Both the position numbers and the translations under genes were made by a program. Under the pieces are notes generated by a model. The model saw nothing but the letters and a program-made list of their open reading frames with translations. It was not told the DNA's origin and searched no databases. Positions 17,974 to 26,990 of a stretch of DNA of 64,000 bases are shown here, piece after piece. Numbering within the stretch: the stretch's first letter is position 1; each line of letters begins with the position of its first letter. The DNA is from Saccharomyces uvarum (lineage: Eukaryota > Ascomycota > Saccharomycetes > Saccharomycetales > Saccharomycetaceae): positions 186,001 through 250,000 of the forward strand of contig OX365938.1 in the NCBI GenBank assembly GCA_947243795.1, written 5' to 3'.

Positions 17974-20550
17974 ATGTTCAAGCTGAAGACAAGCGCCCCA
18001 AAGTATGATGAAGCTTTAAACTCTAATAAGGGTGATGAAAATCCGACCCCTGTAAATGCTAAGGAAACGAGCCAGATAAGACACTTGAGCATTCCACATA
18101 ATCGAAGCCGGCATTCATCTATTGCACAGTCAAGGAGAAGCTCTACTAGGTATGATGGTGGTTATTCTGCCGATATAACCCCTGCCCAAATAAGAATTAT
18201 TGATAATAAAGACAACAGCGCAAGACTAAGAAAGACACTTCAAAGAAATTCAATGGTTTTGGACGGATACAGTAGTCTCAGCGAGAACGACAGATGGTAT
18301 TTTGACCTATTCGGTAGGAAGTATTTTGAAAACTACCTCGAAGAACCTTCCTATATTAAGATCTTTAAAAAGAAGGAAGAGTTGAAACAGTTCGAAAGGA
18401 TGTTCTTAGCTCAGGAATTGAAAATCCCTGATGTATACAGATCAACCAATCATCAAGGAGAACCAACAGGGACCAATTCAGAACTCTGCAAAAATTCAAT
18501 ATGCTGTTCTACATTCAGTCACGATGGTAAGTATATGGTTGTCGGTTGCAAAGATGGCTCTTTGCATCTTTGGAAAGTCATGAACTCACCAGTCAAGAGA
18601 TGGGAAATGGCTCGATCAGAAAAATCGCTTAGTTTAACTAGGGCGAACTCTTTAAAGATCCAAAGACATTTAGCTAGCATTAGTTCTCACAACGGATCTA
18701 TGTCAAGTAGCGACTTAAAACCAAGCGACCAATTCGATGCAGCTTCGAAACAATTACATCTATACGCACCGGTTTTCTATTCTGATGTGTTTAGGGTTTT
18801 CATGGAACATACTTTAGATATCTTAGACGCAAATTGGTCAAAAAACGGATTTCTAATAACTGCTTCGATGGACAAAACTGCAAAACTATGGCATCCTGAG
18901 AGGAAATACTCATTGAAAACGTTTGTTCATCCTGATTTTGTCACTTCTGCAATATTTTTCCCTAGTGACGACCGTTTCGTAATAACCGGATGTTTGGACC
19001 ACAAATGCAGGTTGTGGTCTATACTTGATAACGAAGTTTCCTATACCTTTGATTGTAAAGACTTGATAACGTCTTTAACTTTATCTCCTTCTGATGGAGA
19101 ATATACTATTATCGGCACGTTCAATGGGTACGTTTATGTTTTATTAACGTATGGTTTAAAGTTTGTTTCATCATTCCATGTGATTGACAAAAGCACACAA
19201 GGAACTACCAAGAATAGCTTCTATCCATCTTTCGAGTATGGAAAAGTTCAACACGGTCCTAGGATTACGGGACTGCAATGTTTTTTCTCTGAGGTGGATA
19301 AAAATCTACGATTAATAGTTACCACGAATGATTCGAGAATCCAAATTTTCGATCTTAATGAAAAAAGACCGCTGGAAGTATTAAAGGGATTTCAAAGTGG
19401 CTCTTCACGGCATAGAGCTCAACTGCTAATGATGAAAAATGAGCCTGTAGTATTTACAGGCAGCGATGATCATTGGTTTTATGCCTGGAAATTGCAGAGC
19501 TACAACTTATCAGCAGAATTGAATAGCATTGTTCCAAATAGAAAAAAGAGGCTAAGCGGTAACATGAGTTTCAAAGGGCTTTTGAGAATTGTCTCCAATA
19601 AGAGTACGAATGATGAGGCCTCGACAGAAGCCTCGAATCAAGGCGGCTCTCGCATGTTCCAAAACGCTTCAAAAAATGCCCCTCAAACTCAATATGTTGG
19701 TAGCCAAGCTGTCAAAAATAATCATTACATATCATTCCATGCCCATAGTGCCCCAGTTACTTGTGCTAGTATTGCTCCCGATGTTGCACTTAAAAACGTT
19801 TCATTATCAAACGATTTAATTTTCGAGCTAACTTCACAGTATTTCAAAGAATTGAATCAATATAATGCGGAAAATAAGGGCGCAGATGGTAGCAAAGCCA
19901 CCTTACAGGCTACTAAAGAATCGGGAGGATTTAGCACAAATTTATCAAACGTAGTAAATAATGTTGGTACAATTCTAATTACGACAGATAATCAGGGTTC
20001 GATTCGTGTTTTTAGAACTGATATCTTGCCAGAAATACGTAAAAAGATCATTGACAAATTCGATGCGTACAACTCGTTTCACAGTGAAGCTACCGACAAA
20101 AGAAACAGCCAAAATAATGACAGTATCTTCGTTAGTAAAATCGATGAGACAGAGCCGGAAGAAATTGATGAATTCAGTAGTACCCCATCTCCAAATGTGG
20201 ATAACAATAGAGATCAAGAAAGTAAATTGAGCAATGATTTTTATGAGCAGCATTTAAACAATAGCCAAGTGATTTCAGGTAAACCGTCAAGAGCCAGCGC
20301 TATTTTCAAAAACTCTATATTCAATAAATCCAATGGCAGTTTTATGTCATTAAAGTCAAGAAGCGAGAGCACGAATTCCACGCTATTCGGGCCGCATGAT
20401 ATTCCCCAAAGCTCCACCTCGGATCCGAAGCTAAAATGTGACGTTTGCAATGGATCCAATTTTGAATGCGTCTCAAGAAATCCGATTAGTGGTGGTGAGG
20501 ATGATTTTACTTGCACTGATTGTGGTACGATACTCAATAATTTCAGATAA
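17974..20550 (+). CDS. DGR2: WD40-repeat protein Dgr2
   Basis: A WD40 protein of unclear molecular role. Mutants of the S. cerevisiae gene are 2-deoxyglucose resistant. It is 858 aa (852 in S. cerevisiae). WD repeats occupy roughly residues 170-560, with units such as CTFSHDGKYMVVGCKDGSLHLWK and ITASMDKTAKLWHPERK. A Ser/Asn-rich linker follows. The last ~30 residues hold CDVC and CTDC pairs, resembling a small zinc ribbon. The ATG at 17974 (MFKLKTSAPK) corresponds to the S. cerevisiae start; the frame also opens at a GTG at 17959, which I reject. Divergence from S. cerevisiae is greatest in the first ~100 residues and the linker. Confidence 0.95.
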   Translation: MFKLKTSAPKYDEALNSNKGDENPTPVNAKETSQIRHLSIPHNRSRHSSIAQSRRSSTRYDGGYSADITPAQIRIIDNKDNSARLRKTLQRNSMVLDGYSSLSENDRWYFDLFGRKYFENYLEEPSYIKIFKKKEELKQFERMFLAQELKIPDVYRSTNHQGEPTGTNSELCKNSICCSTFSHDGKYMVVGCKDGSLHLWKVMNSPVKRWEMARSEKSLSLTRANSLKIQRHLASISSHNGSMSSSDLKPSDQFDAASKQLHLYAPVFYSDVFRVFMEHTLDILDANWSKNGFLITASMDKTAKLWHPERKYSLKTFVHPDFVTSAIFFPSDDRFVITGCLDHKCRLWSILDNEVSYTFDCKDLITSLTLSPSDGEYTIIGTFNGYVYVLLTYGLKFVSSFHVIDKSTQGTTKNSFYPSFEYGKVQHGPRITGLQCFFSEVDKNLRLIVTTNDSRIQIFDLNEKRPLEVLKGFQSGSSRHRAQLLMMKNEPVVFTGSDDHWFYAWKLQSYNLSAELNSIVPNRKKRLSGNMSFKGLLRIVSNKSTNDEASTEASNQGGSRMFQNASKNAPQTQYVGSQAVKNNHYISFHAHSAPVTCASIAPDVALKNVSLSNDLIFELTSQYFKELNQYNAENKGADGSKATLQATKESGGFSTNLSNVVNNVGTILITTDNQGSIRVFRTDILPEIRKKIIDKFDAYNSFHSEATDKRNSQNNDSIFVSKIDETEPEEIDEFSSTPSPNVDNNRDQESKLSNDFYEQHLNNSQVISGKPSRASAIFKNSIFNKSNGSFMSLKSRSESTNSTLFGPHDIPQSSTSDPKLKCDVCNGSNFECVSRNPISGGEDDFTCTDCGTILNNFR

Positions 20551-21193
20551 GAAACCATCTAGACACGAAATGATCAGACGTGATCCTAGTCTTTCAGTGA
20601 ATCAGCATAATTAAAAAAAATAGCTTACTACTGTTAATTATTATAACGATGTTAAATATTCTTCATTACTGACACATTTCTTGCCTGACCATTTCTGCCA
20701 AAAAAACGCCGGAAACGGACTTACGCTGACGTGATTCATTAGGGCGTGACTGGACTCCATCTAGACAAGGAAAAAAGGAAATGAAGGGAATAGTGTTTAC
20801 CCACAAAAAACTCAGGGTAGAATATATGATTGCATACATATATTTTGTTGATTAGACCACTAGTGAGGGTTCCTAATGGTGTGAAAAGAGGTCTCAAAGG
20901 CAAAGTTAGCATTTAACACCTCAATCAATTACAGCGGGATCGGCCTCCTTCGAGTCCGGAAAAAAAAAATAAAAAAACGAACATTAAGCACCGCTGTAAT
21001 TTCAGTCTGTGACTAAATCATCGATCGATAATTATTGCATATATAAAAACAATGTTAACGCTTCAAAAATAGGATTTACTTTTTCTTCTTCAACAATGCT
21101 TCCCCATGATCGAAACTGAAATCACTCTTCTTTGACTGCCAGAGCAATTAAGACACTCATTAAATATAAAAATAGTTTATACTTTAAGCAAAT
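20551..21193. other. DGR2-OAC1 intergenic region
   Basis: OAC1 promoter. Carries the Leu3-like site at 20709-20718 and a short A-rich run near 20960-20976. No ORF or RNA gene seen. Confidence 0.5.
20709..20718 (+). promoter_or_regulatory. Leu3-like site CCGGAAACGG upstream of OAC1
   Basis: One mismatch to the Leu3 consensus CCGGNNCCGG, ~475 bp upstream of the OAC1 ATG. OAC1 is a known Leu3 target in S. cerevisiae because its carrier exports alpha-isopropylmalate, so the site is plausible. It has not been tested here. Confidence 0.5.
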
Positions 21194-22168
21194 ATGTCAT
21201 CTGAAAATTCCAAACAAGAGAATCAAGTTGAGAAAACAGCGGCTCAAAAAATATCAAAGTTTGGTTCGTTTATAGCTGGTGGCCTAGCGGCATGTATAGC
21301 GGTCACTGTTACCAATCCGATCGAATTGATCAAGATCAGAATGCAACTTCAAGGTGAAATGTCCGCTTCAGCTGCGAAAGTTTACAAGAATCCAATTCAA
21401 GGTATGGCTGTGATCTTCAAAAACGAAGGTATCAAAGGTCTACAAAAGGGTCTAAACGCTGCTTATATCTATCAAATTGGGTTGAACGGTTCCAGATTGG
21501 GGTTTTATGAGCCAATTAGAACATCATTAAATCAACTTTTCTTTCCAGGTCAAGAACCACACAAGGTACAAAGTGTCGGAGTTAACGTTGTTTCTGGTGC
21601 TACCTCTGGTATAATTGGTGCCGTCGTCGGTTCTCCATTATTTTTAGTAAAAACAAGACTTCAATCGTATTCTGAGTTTATAAAAATTGGTGAGCAAACT
21701 CATTATACTGGTGTTTGGAACGGGCTGGTCACCATTTTCAAGACCGAAGGTGTGAAAGGGCTGTTCAGAGGTATCGATGCCGCTATTCTTAGAACAGGTG
21801 CTGGTTCCTCTGTTCAACTACCGATTTACAACACAGCAAAGGGCTTTTTAGTAAAAAATGATATAATGAAGGATGGACCCGCCTTACATTTAACCGCAAG
21901 TACTATATCTGGGTTAGGTGTTGCCGTGGTTATGAACCCTTGGGATGTTATTTTGACAAGAATTTATAACCAAAAGGGTAACTTGTACAAGGGACCTATC
22001 GACTGTTTAGTTAAAACAGTAAAGATTGAAGGTGTTTCTGCCTTATATAAAGGGTTTGTGGCTCAAGTTTTCAGAATTGCCCCTCATACGATCATGTGTT
22101 TGACCTTTATGGAACAAACAATGAAACTGGTTTATTCAGTGGAGTCTAGAGTTTTAGGCCATAATTGA
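21194..22168 (+). CDS. OAC1: Mitochondrial oxaloacetate/sulfate carrier Oac1
   Basis: Inner-membrane member of the mitochondrial carrier family. It transports oxaloacetate, sulfate and malonate, and alpha-isopropylmalate for leucine synthesis. It is 324 aa, the usual length. Three ~100-residue repeats each carry the signature after an odd-numbered helix: PIELIKIRMQ, PLFLVKTRLQ and PWDVILTRIY. In the second, the usual acidic residue is replaced by Phe; I recall the same in S. cerevisiae Oac1. The ATG at 21194 has AAAT in front and is the only reasonable start. Confidence 0.97.
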   Translation: MSSENSKQENQVEKTAAQKISKFGSFIAGGLAACIAVTVTNPIELIKIRMQLQGEMSASAAKVYKNPIQGMAVIFKNEGIKGLQKGLNAAYIYQIGLNGSRLGFYEPIRTSLNQLFFPGQEPHKVQSVGVNVVSGATSGIIGAVVGSPLFLVKTRLQSYSEFIKIGEQTHYTGVWNGLVTIFKTEGVKGLFRGIDAAILRTGAGSSVQLPIYNTAKGFLVKNDIMKDGPALHLTASTISGLGVAVVMNPWDVILTRIYNQKGNLYKGPIDCLVKTVKIEGVSALYKGFVAQVFRIAPHTIMCLTFMEQTMKLVYSVESRVLGHN

Positions 22169-22434
22169 TATCCATAAAACATAGAGGCTTGAAATTTCAT
22201 CCATTGTGCCAGAATAGTTCCTAATTAATGGTCCAATTACAGATTTTTTCGTTTTACCATGTAACATTAAGGGAAACAGAGCATATTTTATTTCACATTC
22301 ATACATTATAGTTTTATAAACTTTAATATATAAACAACGTAACGATAAACATACAAAATATATATTACTACTCTTCAGTTTCGCTTGCTGTATCTCCCAA
22401 AATCCACAGCACTTGTTTATAAGAAATTCAGGTT

Positions 22435-23082
22435 TTACAGCGTAATCTTCTCCAGCACCTTCTTTTTTTCAACTTTTGTTCTTTCGTTCACTTTCGCTTC
22501 TTCAAGCTTCCTCAAGTAACTGTTATAAACAACCACATCTGCCACTAAGACTAATATCCCGAAAAATAGACACAATAAGAGACGGATATGAACCGGGAAT
22601 TTTGTAGAAGTTCCGGTCCAGTACCAAATAGCCACGACAACAGATACGACACTTACAAGAACGTTGAAAACAGTAGTTACTTGTTCTTTAATTTGCTTAT
22701 TGATTTGCGAAGGTGTAAGCTCGTCCTCTTCTCGAAGTGACGAAATTGGCTTATTTCTCTTGACCATTGTTTGGTATTCAAGCTCTTGTTCCTGATATTT
22801 CAAGAACTCTAAATTTTTCTTAAAATCCTCTGAATAATGCGAACCTTTCGCAACCTTTGGTTTAAATTCGAATTCGAGTGGTGTCAACAGTTCTCTCATT
22901 GAACAGGGCAAATCGTTGTCTTTCGTGTATTCCTTTACATAAAATAGTAGTGAATTGATGGGAACAGCGTTCCCCTGCAAAAACATCTCAATGTCCTCAT
23001 CAATACTTTTGTTTGTTCTTCCACTGCTCTTGAACTTTCGCAGAAACTCGGTTGTCTGCCTATTCATTTTAATGTCAAACAT
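22435..23082 (-). CDS. VPH2: V-ATPase assembly factor Vph2 (Vma12)
   Basis: ER membrane protein that, with Vma21 and Vma22, assembles the V0 sector of the vacuolar proton ATPase. It is 215 aa, identical in length to S. cerevisiae. A cytosolic N-terminal domain (1-135) is followed by two membrane segments at about 138-155 and 166-187. The tail is charged (KVEKKKVLEKITL). The frame is open upstream to 23148, but the ATG at 23080-23082 (MFDIKMNRQ) matches the S. cerevisiae start. It converges with OAC1, with 266 bp between the stops. Confidence 0.95.
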   Translation of the reverse strand: MFDIKMNRQTTEFLRKFKSSGRTNKSIDEDIEMFLQGNAVPINSLLFYVKEYTKDNDLPCSMRELLTPLEFEFKPKVAKGSHYSEDFKKNLEFLKYQEQELEYQTMVKRNKPISSLREEDELTPSQINKQIKEQVTTVFNVLVSVVSVVVAIWYWTGTSTKFPVHIRLLLCLFFGILVLVADVVVYNSYLRKLEEAKVNERTKVEKKKVLEKITL

Positions 23083-23396
23083 CAGAAAAGATATGTATAC
23101 CGCCAGGCTTTGAAATGTGTTTGCTTTTCTTGACCTATTTTCAGGCAAGTCTTTAAGAGAGTCTTTTCTTTATTTTCACTTTTTGTCTTGAATATTTCCT
23201 ACGCCATATTTGACTCATTTAGGCATGTGCATATTTTTGATGACCAAGAAACTTAATAACAGGGTTAAAAAAACAGGCGCTAAAGAAACGTATGGATATC
23301 TCTGAAGTTTGTACTTAATTTATCTATAGGAAAGCAGTTTCCATATATTCTATATCATATATGTATATTTCTGAGCCAGAAATACAACAATTACTT
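23083..23396. other. VPH2 to tRNA-Ala intergenic region
   Basis: VPH2 promoter and tRNA 5' flank. A perfect Gcn4-type TGACTCA lies at 23211-23217. AATACAACA just before the tRNA fits the CAACA-type Pol III start signal seen at many yeast tRNA genes. No LTR recognised. Confidence 0.5.
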
Positions 23397-23469
23397 GGGC
23401 GTGTGGCGTAGTCGGTAGCGCGCTCCCTTAGCATGGGAGAGGTCTCCGGTTCGATTCCGGACTCGTCCA
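23397..23469 (+). tRNA. tA(AGC): tRNA-Ala (anticodon AGC)
   Basis: A 73-nt gene matching yeast tRNA-Ala. D arm GTGGCGTAGTCGGTAGC, anticodon stem CTCCC/GGGAG around loop TTAGCAT with anticodon AGC at 23430-23432, T arm CCGGTTCGATTCCGG, discriminator A at 23469. No intron. T-rich stretches starting at 23475 can terminate Pol III. Unlike tRNA-Lys, it has no recognisable Ty LTR upstream. Confidence 0.97.
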
Positions 23470-23825
23470 ATTATATTTTTAATTTTTTCAACTTAAGACT
23501 CATTAAATAGCGAATAAGCAAAGCATTGCATATAGGTGGTGTTGATATAACTGAACGAATAAAGATTACATTGATGGTTTACCAGAGTACTCTTTCTATC
23601 TAAATAGCCCATGTAAACCTACAAAAGTTACCAACAGCCCGTTCAAGTTTAGAAGTTACCCTTCTTTGTGGTTCTCTGAAGGGGCGAGAGGAGAAGGAAA
23701 GGATTAGCATGGGAAAAAACATAAAAAGACCCAATGGGTGGCAATGCCAGAAGATATCTTCGAGGAATCTGGTTGATTCAATTGATTACAGCTGCAAGTT
23801 ATAAGATCGTCGATTCACAGTAATA
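23470..23825. other. tRNA-Ala to SBA1 intergenic region
   Basis: tRNA terminator and SBA1 promoter. GAA/TTC units near 23750-23767 hint at a heat-shock element, but their spacing does not match the consensus. Nothing else recognised. Confidence 0.4.
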
Positions 23826-24596
23826 ATGTCCGAAAAAGTTATCAATCCTCAAGTCTCATGGGCTCAAAGGTCCAGTACCACTGATCCAGAGAGAAATTAC
23901 GTCTTAATGACCGTGTCAATTGCTGACTGTGATGCCCCAGAGTTAACTATCAAACCAACTTACATTGAATTGAAGGCTCAATCAAAGCCTCATGTTGGCG
24001 ACGAGACTGTTCATCATTATCAACTGCATATTGATCTATATAAGGAAATTATACCTGAAAAAACAATGCATAAAGTTGCTAATGGTCAACACTATTTCTT
24101 GAAACTGTACAAAAAGGATTTGGAAGCCGAATACTGGCCACGTTTGACAAAGGAGAAGATGAAGTACTCTTACATCAAGACTGATTTCGATAAATGGGTC
24201 GATGAAGATGAACAAGATGAAGTCGAAGCTGAAGGTAACGATGCCGCCCAAGGCATGGACCTAAGCCAAATGATGGGAGGTGCTGGCGGTGCCGGCGGTG
24301 CTGGCGGTGCTGGCGGCATGGACTTTAGTCAAATGATGGGCGGTGCTGGCGGTGCTGGTGGCGCTGGTGGCATGGACTTTAGTCAAATGATGGGCGGTGC
24401 TGGTGGCGCTGGTGGCGCTGGTGGCATGGACTTCAGTAAAATGATGGGTGGTGCCGGAGGTGCCGGTTCTCCAGATATGGCTCAATTGCAACAATTATTG
24501 GCCCAAAGTGGTGGTAATTTGAACATGGGCGATTTCCAAGAAAATGACGAAGGAGATGAGGAGGAAGAAGATGAAGAACCAGAAGTAAAAGCGTGA
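23826..24596 (+). CDS. SBA1: Hsp90 co-chaperone Sba1 (p23), with expanded repeat tail
   Basis: p23 homologue that binds ATP-bound Hsp90 and slows its ATPase cycle. The CS domain covers roughly residues 1-120 (SWAQRSS ... LTIKPTYIELKAQSK ... YWPRLTKEK). A Gly/Ala-rich tail then ends in an acidic EEEEDEEPEVKA segment. The protein is 256 aa, against 216 in S. cerevisiae. The extra length lies in tandem units MDFSQMMGG(AGG)n: four here, two in S. cerevisiae as I recall it. The CS domain itself is almost unchanged. The ATG at 23826 matches the known start. Confidence 0.96.
   Translation: MSEKVINPQVSWAQRSSTTDPERNYVLMTVSIADCDAPELTIKPTYIELKAQSKPHVGDETVHHYQLHIDLYKEIIPEKTMHKVANGQHYFLKLYKKDLEAEYWPRLTKEKMKYSYIKTDFDKWVDEDEQDEVEAEGNDAAQGMDLSQMMGGAGGAGGAGGAGGMDFSQMMGGAGGAGGAGGMDFSQMMGGAGGAGGAGGMDFSKMMGGAGGAGSPDMAQLQQLLAQSGGNLNMGDFQENDEGDEEEEDEEPEVKA
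24255..24467 (+). repeat. Tandem coding repeat MDFSQMMGG(AGG)n in SBA1
   Basis: Four in-frame units: 24255-24317 (63 nt), 24318-24371 (54 nt), 24372-24425 (54 nt) and 24426-24467 (42 nt, partial). Each begins with ATGGAC and ends in GGTGCTGGC-type triplets. Units 2 and 3 are nearly identical in DNA, which suggests recent duplication by slippage or unequal exchange. Confidence 0.92.
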
Positions 24597-24952
24597 AAGA
24601 AGAATGGCCTCGTGTTTGAGGAACTAACAGGAGTAATTGAGGATAAAAGATGAAAATCTATACTTTCCTCACCTCGTTATTCGGTTTGTTGTTTGTTATC
24701 TTTTATGTAATTAAATATCATAATATTGATTGAATATATCTATTTATAACTATCTTTTGCCATATAATTTACAAAAAAGCTCAGCCAACTCTCGGAGTTG
24801 TATTAAGATGCTAAATGAATAAGCTGAATATGGGGATGCTAATGTCGAGTGAACCAAACTGTATGAAATGCTGGATCATTTTTATATGCCGTATTGTAAA
24901 GGGCACAAAATAAAGAAGAAACGGAGATGTGACATTCGTGAGTGGACAGTGC
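24597..24952. other. SBA1-PRR1 convergent intergenic region
   Basis: AT-rich 3' regions of two convergent genes. I see only terminator-like A/T runs. Confidence 0.4.
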
Positions 24953-26506
24953 TCAAGCAAAATCTAATGTATCAACGATATCTTTAACAAACGGAGAATC
25001 ATAAACTTCATCAATCAACCAACGTTGGTTTTTCCTCGTTAAAGTGTTCTCCACAATTTTTTTCCCCGTATTAGTATCATCATCACTTAACCTGTACCAT
25101 CTCCAATCGAATCTAGCTATACGGTGTGACGTGGCCCTGCTACGCTGTCTCACTGAAGCGTTTGGAGGCGGATCAAATGGTAACCTATCCTCAAACAAGC
25201 TATACAATATGACGCCTAAAGCCCACGTATCGCTCAAGTGACCATCATATGGAACTCCCATCAGTATTTCTGGAGACACATAGTCCTCTGATCCACATCT
25301 TGCTGTACACATTTCATCACTCTCAATTTTTTTACAAAGACCGAAATCCGCTAATTCGATAAAATTCTGCTTGTAGTAAATGGGTGAATCCTTAAAGTTA
25401 TTGATATCATCAAATGTGTATTTCAATAATATGTTTTCTAACTTCAAGTCACGATGAATGATATTATTTCTATGCAAATATTTCACTGCCAGAGCTAACT
25501 CTGCGAAGATCCTTTGAATTAGCCATATCTCTAACCCACCATTACGGGCCATGACAGCAGCTAATAAATCTCCTGCAGAACAATATGACATAATCATATC
25601 ACAGGGCGGTAGAGCTCTCGGGTTCTTTTTAATCAAGTCATGTAAAGGCTTCTTGCTAGTGATGAAAATTGGATTGTTAATTCCGAGTAGTTTGACTATA
25701 CATGGATGGTTTAGGGATTTCAAAACTTGAAGTTCTCTAGTCAAAGAATTTTCCAAACGGGATAAAGTTTCTTTATATCGCAAGGACGTGTTAATTTGTT
25801 CAACATGTGATAATTCTTCAGGATATTTGAGTCTTTTTACAGCCACTTGCGCCATTTTAGGATCACTTTGGTCCATCGATTCATATAGAAGCACATTACT
25901 GAAGTTTCCTGAGCCAATTGGCCTTACCTTTCTCCATAACAATGGTTGGTCCCAATGATCCAAGAGAAAGCCCTGGAGTGTTTCGTCATCATATTTGTCC
26001 GTGTAGTCACCACTTTCTGACAAATAGGCTTCTTTTATATTGTTCTTATCGTCAGCGGAATCACTATACAATGTCTCCTCAGCAACTGTTGGTAAGGAAA
26101 CTACTCTTTGGGGCAAAAGATTCGCAGGTGCAATAAGTTCAGAGACAACTCTTTGATTTGGCTGCGCAATGGAAAGCATGTCATCCAGTAAGCGTGCATG
26201 GCTTCGCCTTTTGGGAATATTCAAGGAAGACTGATCTATGGGGGACATACTGAGATTACCTGGGGATAATGGAGTATAGGTCATCGGTGTAGGTAAAGTT
26301 TGAACATTTTCAAACGTTGGGATAGACACAGTCAAGGGTGTAGTATAACTTTCGCTAGTGGGTACAATGGAGGGAGCTTTTTGGTTGTCCTCCTTATTTT
26401 CATCAGTCGATGTCCTTTCCTGTTGCTTGTCAGTGGAGTCCGGAAATCCGTCTTGTCTCAACCGAGGAGTCTTTGGCTGTGAAAATAGCCTACTGTATTC
26501 ATCCAT
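24953..26506 (-). CDS. PRR1: Serine/threonine protein kinase Prr1
   Basis: Kinase reported in S. cerevisiae to dampen pheromone-induced signalling. It is 517 aa (518 in S. cerevisiae). The N-terminal ~190 residues are Ser/Pro-rich. The kinase domain then carries a glycine loop GSGNFSNV, lysine in VAVKRLKYP, the HRDLKLEN catalytic loop, the magnesium motif ADFGLC (DFG) and an APE-equivalent VSPEIL. The frame is open to 26557 through a TTG. The ATG at 26504-26506 (MDEYSRLFSQPKTPRL) matches the S. cerevisiae start. The region around residues 30-60 differs most from S. cerevisiae. Confidence 0.95.
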   Translation of the reverse strand: MDEYSRLFSQPKTPRLRQDGFPDSTDKQQERTSTDENKEDNQKAPSIVPTSESYTTPLTVSIPTFENVQTLPTPMTYTPLSPGNLSMSPIDQSSLNIPKRRSHARLLDDMLSIAQPNQRVVSELIAPANLLPQRVVSLPTVAEETLYSDSADDKNNIKEAYLSESGDYTDKYDDETLQGFLLDHWDQPLLWRKVRPIGSGNFSNVLLYESMDQSDPKMAQVAVKRLKYPEELSHVEQINTSLRYKETLSRLENSLTRELQVLKSLNHPCIVKLLGINNPIFITSKKPLHDLIKKNPRALPPCDMIMSYCSAGDLLAAVMARNGGLEIWLIQRIFAELALAVKYLHRNNIIHRDLKLENILLKYTFDDINNFKDSPIYYKQNFIELADFGLCKKIESDEMCTARCGSEDYVSPEILMGVPYDGHLSDTWALGVILYSLFEDRLPFDPPPNASVRQRSRATSHRIARFDWRWYRLSDDDTNTGKKIVENTLTRKNQRWLIDEVYDSPFVKDIVDTLDFA

Positions 26507-26990
26507 TGTGGGTACAGCACGAACAGATGCTGCAAGTACGAATGATTTTGAATTCAAATTTCAAGTATGACTCCTGAGCTTATCTTCCCAAAAAAACTGT
26601 CTAGCTGTGTAGAAAAGAAAAAGACAAAGAAAGCGCCCCACGTAGATGAAAAGACTGCAACTAAAAAACTTTCTATGCTTAAGAATATTGTTCCATAGGG
26701 GGAATTGATCGCTCAGCCTTCTCAGTACGTACTTGTTTATTTTAAGTTTACTTAAGTATCTCGTGGTCTATGTACGTATGAAAAATGAAAATCCACAAGG
26801 AAAAAAAAAAAAAAAAAGGCTGTCTTCCAGCCTTAAACAAAAAATATCAGAGTACAGATTGAGTTAAATGAAGCAAGAAAATACTCTGCGCAAGATAGGG
26901 AAACATGTTTCATGACAATGACGTGAACGCAAATATGTGATTCCAAGTTTATGTACAGAAATATTTACTTATCTAACATTTCCACCGTTA
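26507..26990. other. PRR1 upstream / APN1 downstream region
   Basis: PRR1 promoter and APN1 terminator. An A-run of ~17 occurs near 26801-26817. No other element recognised. Confidence 0.4.

Noticed and set aside
23360-23389. Sequence ending AATACAACA upstream of tRNA-Ala, resembling the 3' end of a sigma LTR
   Set aside because: Only ~25 bp resemble sigma, it lies 7 bp from the tRNA rather than ~15-19, and CAACA is a common Pol III start signal at yeast tRNA genes. No target duplication or further LTR sequence is visible.
23749-23767. Possible heat-shock element upstream of SBA1
   Set aside because: GAA and TTC units are present but separated by 6 and 3 bases instead of the regular 2, so it is not a good Hsf1 site.
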